From an uncultured Bacilli bacterium (GTDB taxonomy: Bacteria; Bacillota_I; Bacilli_A; RF39; UBA660), in the NCBI GenBank assembly GCA_905235875.1, contig CAJONL010000075.1, positions 1-7,629 on the forward strand: 7,629 bases of DNA. Reading direction: 5' to 3'. The notes beneath the pieces were generated by a model, which did not search any database, was not told the DNA's origin, and saw nothing but the letters and a program-made list of their open reading frames with translations. Within the stretch, counting starts at the first letter, position 1, and each line of letters opens with the position of its first letter. A program made the translations under genes and the position numbers. Below are positions 1 to 4,422 of the stretch, one piece after another.

Positions 1-1
1 A

Positions 2-517
2 GGTGTTGTATGTAGTACTAATGATGAACTAAAAAGAAAAGAAGTAACTACACTAATAGATACTGATAAAAGAATATTTCCAGTTGGAAGACTTGATTAT
101 GATACTACAGGACTTATTATTTTAACTAATGATGGAGTTTTATCAAATATAATTACTAGTTCTAAAAATGATATAGAAAAAGTATATATAGCTAAAGTAA
201 ATGGAATGGTTACTCCTGATAAAATTTATAAATTAAAAAATGGAGTAGTAATAGATGGAATTAAGACTAAGAAGGCTAAAGTAAAAGTAAAAAAATATGA
301 CAAGGTAAAAAATATTAGTATAGTAGAAATAACTATTACTGAAGGGCGCAATCATGAAATTAAAAATATGTTTTTAAAAGTAGGTTTAAAAGTATTAAAA
401 TTAAAAAGAGAACGCTTAGCTTTTCTAAACATAATAGATTTAAATTCAGGGGAATATAGAAAATTAAATCCTAAGGAAGTAAAAAAATTATACAGTTTAG
501 AAAAAAATAAGAGGTAA
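2..517 (+). CDS. rluB: RsuA/RluB-family rRNA pseudouridine synthase, 5' end outside the window
   Basis: This is the C-terminal part of a pseudouridine synthase that isomerises a specific uridine in ribosomal RNA. The frame is open from base 2 onward, so the gene starts upstream and the first in-window ATG (206) is internal. The family signature GRLDYDTTGLIILTNDG is present; its Asp, encoded at 95-97, is the expected catalytic nucleophile. A second family motif, EGRNHEIKNMF, corresponds to the usual EGRNRQVRRMF, with a less basic His-Glu-Ile-Lys-Asn version. The N-terminal S4 RNA-binding domain would lie off the window. RluB (23S rRNA) is the more likely subfamily in Bacillota, but RsuA (16S rRNA) cannot be excluded from this fragment. 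The next gene starts two bases after the stop, suggesting co-transcription. Family assignment is firm; the exact target uridine is inferred. Confidence 0.93.
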   Translation, partial: GVVCSTNDELKRKEVTTLIDTDKRIFPVGRLDYDTTGLIILTNDGVLSNIITSSKNDIEKVYIAKVNGMVTPDKIYKLKNGVVIDGIKTKKAKVKVKKYDKVKNISIVEITITEGRNHEIKNMFLKVGLKVLKLKRERLAFLNIIDLNSGEYRKLNPKEVKKLYSLEKNKR

Positions 518-519
518 TA

Positions 520-963
520 ATGAGAAGTGAAATTATTTTAAAATTAGAGCTTTTAGAATTTATTCAAAGAATAGTAGAAAAATATGAAGTTCCTCAAGAA
601 GAAATAGATTACTTTGATTCAGTTTATAATGCTTTAGATGAAAAAGAATATATGTTTAAGATGGAACTTATATTTGGTTCATATATGTATATTTCTGATA
701 TAAATAAAGATGAAAGAATATCTTTTGCTTTAGGTATGGAATCTTTTATTAAAATTAATCGTAGTAAAGCAGGTACAGATTTTATAAACAAATCAGAAGA
801 ATATAAGAAAAATACAACATTAAAAATTATGAAAAAAGAATATGATAATGAACCTTATAAATTAATGTATCTTAAAGGAATAGAAGCTGCTATTGATTTA
901 GATACTGAATATATGAATAAAAAACAATTATTAGAAAAGGTAAGAACTAGGACTCTTAGTTAA
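520..963 (+). CDS. hypothetical protein, 147 aa, predicted helical and cytoplasmic
   Basis: I do not recognise this protein. It starts at ATG 520 behind the ribosome binding site AGAGG, which overlaps the end of the pseudouridine synthase gene; the two-base gap implies translational coupling. The product is rich in Glu, Lys, Ile, Leu, Tyr and Met and has no signal peptide, membrane segment or cysteine. The sequence pattern suggests mostly alpha-helix, for example the N-terminal stretch LELLEFIQRIVEKY and the C-terminal helices around MYLKGIEAAIDLD. Position next to an rRNA-modifying enzyme hints at a housekeeping role, but no function can be assigned. I compared it mentally with YlbF/YmcA-type helical proteins of similar length and saw no convincing match. 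Coding status is well supported by length, start site and spacing. Confidence 0.8.
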   Translation: MRSEIILKLELLEFIQRIVEKYEVPQEEIDYFDSVYNALDEKEYMFKMELIFGSYMYISDINKDERISFALGMESFIKINRSKAGTDFINKSEEYKKNTTLKIMKKEYDNEPYKLMYLKGIEAAIDLDTEYMNKKQLLEKVRTRTLS

Positions 964-982
964 AATTATTTATAAAAAATGC

Positions 983-1011
983 TTGAAAAAGAATAATAGG
1001 TATGCTATTAT
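983..1011 (+). promoter_or_regulatory. promoter of the tRNA-Met gene
   Basis: TTGAAA (983-988) and TATTAT (1006-1011) are separated by 17 bases, and a TG at 1003-1004 makes this an extended -10 element (TGCTATTAT). Transcription would begin near 1018, about 15 bases before the mature tRNA. A second TATAAT at 1009-1014 overlaps but would leave a 20-base spacer. Confidence 0.7.
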
Positions 1012-1032
1012 AATTATGCTTATATTTTTTTT

Positions 1033-1109
1033 GGCGATGTAGCTCAGCTGGCTAGAGCGTCCGGTTCATACCCGGAAGGTCGGGGGTTCAATCCCCTCCG
1101 TCGCTACCA
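1033..1109 (+). tRNA. tRNA-Met (CAT), elongator type
   Basis: The 77-base sequence folds into a full cloverleaf: a 7-bp acceptor stem closed by G1-U72, D arm GCTC/GAGC, a 5-bp anticodon stem (TCCGG/CCGGA) with loop TTCATAC, and T arm with loop TTCAATC. The anticodon is CAT. The discriminator A and the CCA end are encoded. It lacks the three stacked G-C pairs in the anticodon stem and the unpaired C1-A72 that mark initiator tRNA-Met. It also closely resembles the B. subtilis elongator tRNA-Met as I recall it, so elongator is preferred over tRNA-Ile (CAT, lysidine-modified), although sequence alone cannot fully exclude the latter. It has its own promoter and terminator, so it is a single-tRNA transcription unit. 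Confidence 0.97.
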
Positions 1110-1121
1110 ATTATGATGTTT

Positions 1122-1155
1122 AAATCCTTGATATATAAGGATTTTTATTTTTTTT
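1122..1155 (+). terminator. Rho-independent terminator after tRNA-Met
   Basis: Perfect 8-bp stem AAATCCTT (1122-1129) / AAGGATTT (1137-1144) with the 7-base loop GATATAT, followed by an almost uninterrupted T run to 1155. It ends the tRNA transcript and isolates it from the operon beginning near 1221. Confidence 0.85.
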
Positions 1156-1220
1156 ACTCTCAAAATTACTCCGACTTTTTTTGAAATCTAAATATTTTGT
1201 AGTAATTTAAATTATTTTCA

Positions 1221-1229
1221 TGTTATACT
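1221..1229 (+). promoter_or_regulatory. extended -10 promoter of the rhodanese/thioredoxin-like/gpmA operon
   Basis: TGTTATACT is an extended -10 element (TG, one base, TATACT at 1224-1229). No good -35 sits at normal distance; TTGTAG at 1197 would leave a 21-base spacer. The start of transcription would be near 1236, which leaves a very short leader with the AAAGGA ribosome binding site (1235-1240) at its very 5' end. That tight geometry lowers confidence. Confidence 0.5.
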
Positions 1230-1250
1230 TATCTAAAGGATAGTGATAGT

Positions 1251-1943
1251 ATGAGAAAAATAATAGTTATAGTTTTATTAGTTATATCTTTTATACTTGG
1301 AGGATTAAGTTTTTACTTTTATAATAATATTAATAAAGAAAAAGAAGTAGTTTTACCTAAACCTAAGGTTACTGGAGGTCAACGTGGAGTTTTAGGTATA
1401 GATAAAAATGTTAACGAAAAAACTATAGATAAGTATTTAAATAGAAAAGATAGTGTATATCGTGATATGCGTATGTTAAAAGATCCGGCAAATTATGAGA
1501 AAATAGGTGGGGATTCATATCTATCTGGTTTTATTAAAGGTTTTGAAGTTATACCATTTCCTTTAATTGTAGAAGTTAAAAACTTACCTACTGAAGTAGG
1601 AACTACTTATAAAGGTAAAACACTATTTAAACAAACAAATGATGGAAATTATGTTCCTAATTATAAAGAATCTATACCATTTTTAGAATACTACTTTCCA
1701 AAAGATAAAAACATATTTTTAATGTGCGGTGGAGGTGGATATGCTGGAATGATGAAGGATATCCTTGTGTCACTTGGATGGAATAAAGATAAAATATACA
1801 ATGTAGGTGGGTATTGGTATTATGATGGGCCTAATAAAATAGAAGTTAAAAAAACTATAAACGAAAAAACAAGTTATGATTTTTATAAGATAACTTATCA
1901 TGATATTGATTTTAATAGTTTAAATGAGGTAAATAATGAATAA
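1251..1943 (+). CDS. membrane-anchored rhodanese-like domain protein
   Basis: A 230-residue protein with a hydrophobic N-terminal signal anchor (about residues 3-25), placing the rest outside the membrane. The remainder reads as a rhodanese fold: DMR (72-74) resembles the family DVR, GFIKGFEVIPF resembles the GHIPGAINIPF motif, and CGGGGYAG carries the candidate active-site Cys159 in a six-residue loop. A downstream helix (MMKDILVSLGW) and YNVGGYWYYDG, like the usual YNLEGGIDAW, complete the pattern. Rhodaneses move sulfane sulfur through a cysteine persulfide. Here the active loop is nearly all Gly and lacks the Arg common in thiosulfate sulfurtransferases, so the substrate is uncertain. There is an insertion of about 40 residues between the GFIKGF motif and the active site. 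The ATG is preceded by AAAGGA at 10 bases. The stop overlaps the next gene by 8 bases. Confidence 0.8.
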   Translation: MRKIIVIVLLVISFILGGLSFYFYNNINKEKEVVLPKPKVTGGQRGVLGIDKNVNEKTIDKYLNRKDSVYRDMRMLKDPANYEKIGGDSYLSGFIKGFEVIPFPLIVEVKNLPTEVGTTYKGKTLFKQTNDGNYVPNYKESIPFLEYYFPKDKNIFLMCGGGGYAGMMKDILVSLGWNKDKIYNVGGYWYYDGPNKIEVKKTINEKTSYDFYKITYHDIDFNSLNEVNNE

Positions 1944-2382
1944 AAAAATAATAGTTCTAGCACTATTAGTTATATTACTTGGAATACTAATATATAATCA
2001 TGGGAAAAAAATATATCTTTCTGATAAGTATTATAATGCTAGTGAATATATTAGTGTAACTAAAAAAGATTTAGATAAACTTAAAAATAATAACTTTCTT
2101 CTTTATACTTATAATAGTTATTGTACTTTTAAAGTTCCTTGTGATAGTATTTTTAAAAAAGTAATGGATAAATATAATATTAGTATATTATCTATGCCTA
2201 TCGAGGAATTCAAAAAGACTAATTATTATAAGGAAGTAGAATATGCTCCGAGTATAATAATAATTAAAAATGGTAAAATAAGAAAATTTTTAGATGCTAA
2301 TAGTGATAAAGATTATGATAAATATCAAAAAAGTTCTGAATTTGAAAAATGGCTTAATAAATATATTTATTTAAAGAGGTGA
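1936..2382 (+). CDS. membrane-anchored thioredoxin-like protein with CX5C cysteine pair
   Basis: A 148-residue protein with an N-terminal signal anchor (about residues 4-20) and an extracytoplasmic domain. The domain has thioredoxin-fold features: a strand (FLLYTYNS), then Cys63 and Cys69 where the redox centre belongs, and YAPSIIIIKNGKI, where Pro105 matches the conserved cis-proline before the strand and KNG turn of thioredoxins. The cysteines are separated by five residues (C-TFKVP-C) rather than the canonical two, which is atypical and makes reductase, isomerase or scaffold roles all possible. The gene overlaps the rhodanese-like gene by 8 bases and ends in TGA inside the ribosome binding site of the mutase gene, so the three genes are probably translated from one message. 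A joint role in surface sulfur or thiol chemistry is inferred from pairing alone. Confidence 0.7.
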   Translation: MNKKIIVLALLVILLGILIYNHGKKIYLSDKYYNASEYISVTKKDLDKLKNNNFLLYTYNSYCTFKVPCDSIFKKVMDKYNISILSMPIEEFKKTNYYKEVEYAPSIIIIKNGKIRKFLDANSDKDYDKYQKSSEFEKWLNKYIYLKR

Positions 2383-2387
2383 TATAT

Positions 2388-3068
2388 TTGGTAAAACTTG
2401 TATTAGTAAGACATGGAGAAAGTGTATGGAATAAAGAAAATAAATTTACTGGCTGGACAGATGTTTCATTATCTGAAAAAGGTTATGAAGAAGCAAAAGA
2501 AGCTGGAATTATATTAGAAAAAAATAATTTTGACTTTGATTTATGTTATACATCAGTGCTTAAAAGAGCAATAGATACATTAAAGATAATTCTAAAAGAA
2601 TTGAAAGTTGATTTAAAGATTAATTATTCATATAAATTAAATGAAAGACATTATGGAGCTTTACAGGGATTAAACAAAGATGAAATGCGTAAAAAGTATG
2701 GAGATGAAAAAGTATTTTTATGGAGAAGAAGTGTGAAAGAGGTACCACCTTTATTAGACAAAAATGATGAAAGAAGCCCATATAAAGATCCTAAATATAA
2801 AGGAATAGATAATCTTCCGCTTGGAGAAAGTTTAAATGATACTATGAAAAGAGTAGTTGAATATTATAAAGATTATATAGAAAAAGACTTAAAAAACAAA
2901 AAAAATATTTTACTTGTAGCTCATGGTAATTCTCTTAGAGCATTAATTAAATATTTAGATAATTTAAGTGATGAGGAAGTAACAAAACTTGAAATTGAAA
3001 CAGGAAAGCCTATTTGTTATGAATTGGATGTAAACTTAAAAGTACAAAACAAATATTATGTAAAATAA
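2388..3068 (+). CDS. gpmA: 2,3-bisphosphoglycerate-dependent phosphoglycerate mutase
   Basis: This cytosolic glycolytic enzyme interconverts 3- and 2-phosphoglycerate through a phosphohistidine intermediate. The 226-residue product carries the full family signature: LVLVRHGE with phospho-acceptor His9 and Arg8, the FTGWTDVSLSEKG segment, Arg60, Glu86 in LNERHYG, and the second catalytic His179 in VAHGNSLRAL. Length is close to the usual 228-250. I chose TTG 2388 because AGAGGTGAT (2375-2383) sits at normal distance upstream and the product then begins MVKLVLVRHGE like close homologues. The in-frame GTG at 2379 lies inside that ribosome binding site. It is the last gene of the operon starting near 1221. 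Why a glycolytic enzyme is cotranscribed with two surface thiol/sulfur proteins is not apparent; it may be simple gene crowding. Confidence 0.95.
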   Translation: MVKLVLVRHGESVWNKENKFTGWTDVSLSEKGYEEAKEAGIILEKNNFDFDLCYTSVLKRAIDTLKIILKELKVDLKINYSYKLNERHYGALQGLNKDEMRKKYGDEKVFLWRRSVKEVPPLLDKNDERSPYKDPKYKGIDNLPLGESLNDTMKRVVEYYKDYIEKDLKNKKNILLVAHGNSLRALIKYLDNLSDEEVTKLEIETGKPICYELDVNLKVQNKYYVK

Positions 3069-3116
3069 CTTGATTTCTTTATTTAAAAGGTATATATTTA
3101 TTTACCGGAGGCATTT

Positions 3117-3323
3117 ATGAAAGAAGAGTTATTAATTAATCTATTTGTTATATTTATTATTAGTGTTTTCTATTTATTAGGTTTATATTCATTACTATCT
3201 TTTATGTTTTGGCCTAATGAGTCACTCGGAGTAATAGATTATGTAATAGAAATTATAGGATATATAATTTTAGGTACAATTTTATTAGTTTTTAGAAAAA
3301 AAATAGTAAAAAGTATGATATAA
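3117..3323 (+). CDS. small two-helix membrane protein (paralogue 1)
   Basis: A 68-residue protein with two predicted membrane helices (about 6-30 and 41-60) joined by the short polar segment FWPNESLGVIDY, and a basic C-terminus (RKKIVKSM). No family is recognised. The ribosome binding site CCGGAGG (3105-3111) precedes the ATG by five bases, which supports translation. It resembles the next small gene in layout and in scattered residues (G-Y in helix 1, then DY-IE and a Gly in helix 2), so the two are probably tandem paralogues. No terminator is seen between gpmA and this gene, so read-through from the upstream operon is possible. Its TAA stop lies inside a TGATATAAT promoter-like element. Function is unknown. 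Confidence 0.7.
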   Translation: MKEELLINLFVIFIISVFYLLGLYSLLSFMFWPNESLGVIDYVIEIIGYIILGTILLVFRKKIVKSMI

Positions 3324-3324
3324 T
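3316..3324 (+). promoter_or_regulatory. candidate extended -10 promoter for the second small membrane gene
   Basis: TGATATAAT is a perfect extended -10 element embedded in the last codons and stop of the preceding gene. No convincing -35 is visible. A start near 3331 would leave a leader of roughly 48 bases before ATG 3379. In such AT-rich DNA this could be chance, but the same TATGATATA context recurs at the stronger promoter at 3599-3627. Confidence 0.4.
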
Positions 3325-3378
3325 ATTATTAGTTAATATTAATAAAGTTGATTATAGTTATTAAGTGAGGTGTTTATT

Positions 3379-3573
3379 ATGAATGATAAGACAAAACTTA
3401 AAAGAAATATTAGTTTTATTCTAGCAGCATTATGTTTTATATTTGGGATTTATAGAATGATATATGGATTATACTTTCAATCAGAAACTCCTTGGTATGA
3501 TTATCTTATTGAAATGATATTTTTGTTCTTTATTGGTGCTATGATTATAAGACTTGAAAGAACTTTTAAATAA
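3379..3573 (+). CDS. small two-helix membrane protein (paralogue 2)
   Basis: A 64-residue protein with a basic N-terminus (MNDKTKLKRN), a first hydrophobic helix at about 10-31, a polar loop QSETPWYDY and a second helix at about 41-58, ending in RLERTFK. ATG 3379 is chosen over the in-frame GTG at 3370 because GTGAGGTG spans that GTG and lies seven bases upstream of the ATG. It aligns with the preceding 68-residue protein: LLGLYSLL against IFGIYRMI, and DYVIEIIGYIILG against DYLIEMIFLFFIG. This suggests an old tandem duplication. No catalytic residues are visible and no family is recognised; a structural or regulatory membrane role is possible but unproven. A clear terminator follows immediately. 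Confidence 0.7.
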   Translation: MNDKTKLKRNISFILAALCFIFGIYRMIYGLYFQSETPWYDYLIEMIFLFFIGAMIIRLERTFK

Positions 3574-3574
3574 T

Positions 3575-3601
3575 GCGACAAAAATAGTCGCTTTTTTCTT
3601 T
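3575..3601 (+). terminator. Rho-independent terminator
   Basis: Stem GCGAC (3575-3579) / GTCGC (3587-3591) with loop AAAAATA, followed by a T run broken by one C. It begins right after the stop of the second small membrane gene and separates the left-hand genes from the unit driven by the next promoter, whose -35 overlaps its T tail. Confidence 0.85.
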
Positions 3602-3627
3602 ACAAATTCATAAATATATGATATACT
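3599..3627 (+). promoter_or_regulatory. strong extended -10 promoter of the 114-aa/holin-like unit
   Basis: TTTACA (3599-3604), a 17-base spacer and TATACT (3622-3627) preceded by TG (3619-3620) match a housekeeping sigma-A promoter with an extended -10. Transcription would start near 3634, leaving a leader of about 27 bases with a very strong AGGAGG ribosome binding site (3648-3653). Confidence 0.75.
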
Positions 3628-3660
3628 ACAGCATATTATTTATGAAGAGGAGGGGAAAAG

Positions 3661-4005
3661 ATGACAAACGTTAAAAATATAAGAAATGCAAAAGATAATA
3701 CAAGAAATTTTGATATTGAAAAATTACTTTCTCGTAATTCTGATTGTCTTTTTGGTTACATTGGATCATATAAAAATGACAATGGTCAAGAAGTTTTAGT
3801 TAGTTCAAGTGAAGCAGATTATAATGTTTACTGTAATATGGAAACTTCTGAAATAGTTAAAGTGCCTACTTTATATAAAAATTTATTTGAAAAGCAAAAC
3901 TTTATTTCAAACTTATTAAATAGAAGAGTAAATAATATTCAAAAAGATGATATGGAAGAGGAAGCTGGAAGACTTCGTGCTTTAAAATATGTATCTCAAA
4001 GATAA
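3661..4005 (+). CDS. hypothetical protein, 114 aa
   Basis: I do not recognise this protein. It starts at an ATG seven bases after AGGAGG, one of the strongest ribosome binding sites in the window, and is driven by a near-consensus promoter, so substantial expression is plausible. The product is soluble-looking with no signal peptide or membrane segment. The N-terminus is polar and basic, the middle (LFGYIGSYKNDNGQEVLVSSSEADYNVYCNM, residues about 30-60) looks beta-rich, and the C-terminal part is charged and likely helical (NRRVNNIQKDDMEEEAGRLR). Two cysteines are present (residues 29 and 58). It is the first gene of a two-gene unit with the holin-like protein 51 bases downstream. A regulatory or structural partner of that protein is possible, but only position supports this. 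Confidence 0.75.
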   Translation: MTNVKNIRNAKDNTRNFDIEKLLSRNSDCLFGYIGSYKNDNGQEVLVSSSEADYNVYCNMETSEIVKVPTLYKNLFEKQNFISNLLNRRVNNIQKDDMEEEAGRLRALKYVSQR

Positions 4006-4024
4006 TTGCTTTAGATAAATATTT

Positions 4025-4053
4025 TTCCTTTGCATATATAAATACAAAGGAGG
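4025..4053 (+). promoter_or_regulatory. hairpin masking the ribosome binding site of the holin-like gene
   Basis: CCTTTG (4027-4032) pairs with CAAAGG (4045-4050) around the 12-base AT-only-but-one loop 4033-4044; T4026-A4051 and T4025-G4052 can extend the stem. The 3' strand is the ribosome binding site AAAGGAGG (4046-4053), four bases-odd ahead of ATG 4057. Folding would hide most of this site. No T run follows, so it is not a terminator. A translational brake is inferred; the stem is short and AT-rich, so its strength in the cell is uncertain. Confidence 0.5.
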
Positions 4054-4056
4054 AAT

Positions 4057-4272
4057 ATGAAAAATTTTATAAAGTGTGCATTAATTCGTGCAATAAAAAC
4101 AATGTGTCAAACTGCAATAGGAGTTTTAGGAGCTTCGAAGTTGATTAGTGAAGTAAGTATTTCACATTTAATTTCGGCAACTTTACTAGCAGGTATTATT
4201 TCAATACTTACATCTATTAGTGCAGGACTTCCTGAAGCAGAAGGATACAGTATAAAAAATATAAAGAAATAA
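4057..4272 (+). CDS. r1t-type holin-like small membrane protein
   Basis: A 71-residue protein matching the pattern of the phage r1t holin family (Pfam Phage_r1t_holin, by recall): a short basic N-terminus, RAIKTMCQTAIGVLG (11-25) corresponding to the family RAxKTxxQT-G stretch, a second hydrophobic segment SATLLAGIISILTSISAG (40-57), and the hallmark GLPEAE just after it. Two membrane helices with both ends probably cytoplasmic are expected. Holins of this family form membrane lesions that let a phage endolysin reach the wall. No soluble endolysin lies beside it; the next gene encodes a membrane-tethered multi-domain hydrolase under its own promoter. It may be a phage remnant, part of a phage-like or transfer module, or a domesticated membrane permeabiliser. 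The ribosome binding site AAAGGAGG is in a hairpin. Confidence 0.75.
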   Translation: MKNFIKCALIRAIKTMCQTAIGVLGASKLISEVSISHLISATLLAGIISILTSISAGLPEAEGYSIKNIKK

Positions 4273-4300
4273 AATGGGGTTAATATACTTCATTTTTTTA
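4271..4300 (+). terminator. weak AT-rich terminator after the holin-like gene
   Basis: AAAATG (4271-4276) pairs with CATTTT (4291-4296); inner G-U and G-C pairs (4277-4279 with 4288-4290) can extend the stem, and the 3' arm runs into TTTTTATTTT. It overlaps the stop codon. The stem has few G-C pairs, so termination may be partial and allow read-through into the large hydrolase gene. Confidence 0.45.
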
Positions 4301-4383
4301 TTTTATAAATATTTAATATATGTTTAACTTTAGTAAAACTATAAAAAAAAGGAATAAAATTTTACCTATAATTAGTTTATATG

Positions 4384-4392
4384 TGATATAAT
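4384..4392 (+). promoter_or_regulatory. extended -10 promoter of the large hydrolase gene
   Basis: TGATATAAT is a perfect extended -10 (TATAAT at 4387-4392). The best upstream -35-like site, TTTACC at 4361, leaves a 20-base spacer, so the promoter probably relies on the TG element. Other nearby -10-like hexamers (TATAAT 4367-4372, TATACT 4398-4403) lack good partners. A start near 4399 gives a leader of about 24 bases before ATG 4423. The rest of the 150-base gap from 4273 holds only the weak terminator and A/T runs. Confidence 0.55.
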
Positions 4393-4422
4393 TTTAGTAT
4401 ACTGTGAAGGTGTGATGTTTTT

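Noticed and set aside
945..961. Hairpin AACTAGG/CTTAGTT at the end of the 147-residue gene as a terminator
   Set aside because: Short stem with a G-U pair and 3-base loop, followed by AAAATTATTTATAAAA rather than a T run.
2379..2387. GTG at 2379 as start of phosphoglycerate mutase
   Set aside because: The GTG is part of the ribosome binding site AGAGGTGAT; TTG 2388 has correct spacing and gives the usual MVKLVLVRHGE start.
2380..2391. Mycoplasma-type code with TGA as Trp, since only one gene in the window ends in TGA
   Set aside because: Tryptophans in the conserved genes are TGG and no in-frame TGA occurs. Read-through at 2380 would add only four residues, so it is not decisive alone, but the standard bacterial code explains everything.
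3070..3098. TTGATT-17-TATATT as promoter of the first small membrane gene
   Set aside because: Spacing is correct, but both hexamers are weak in AT-rich DNA and the start would fall on the ribosome binding site itself.
3370..3378. GTG at 3370 as start of the second small membrane protein
   Set aside because: The GTG is within the GTGAGGTG ribosome binding site; ATG 3379 lies seven bases downstream of it.
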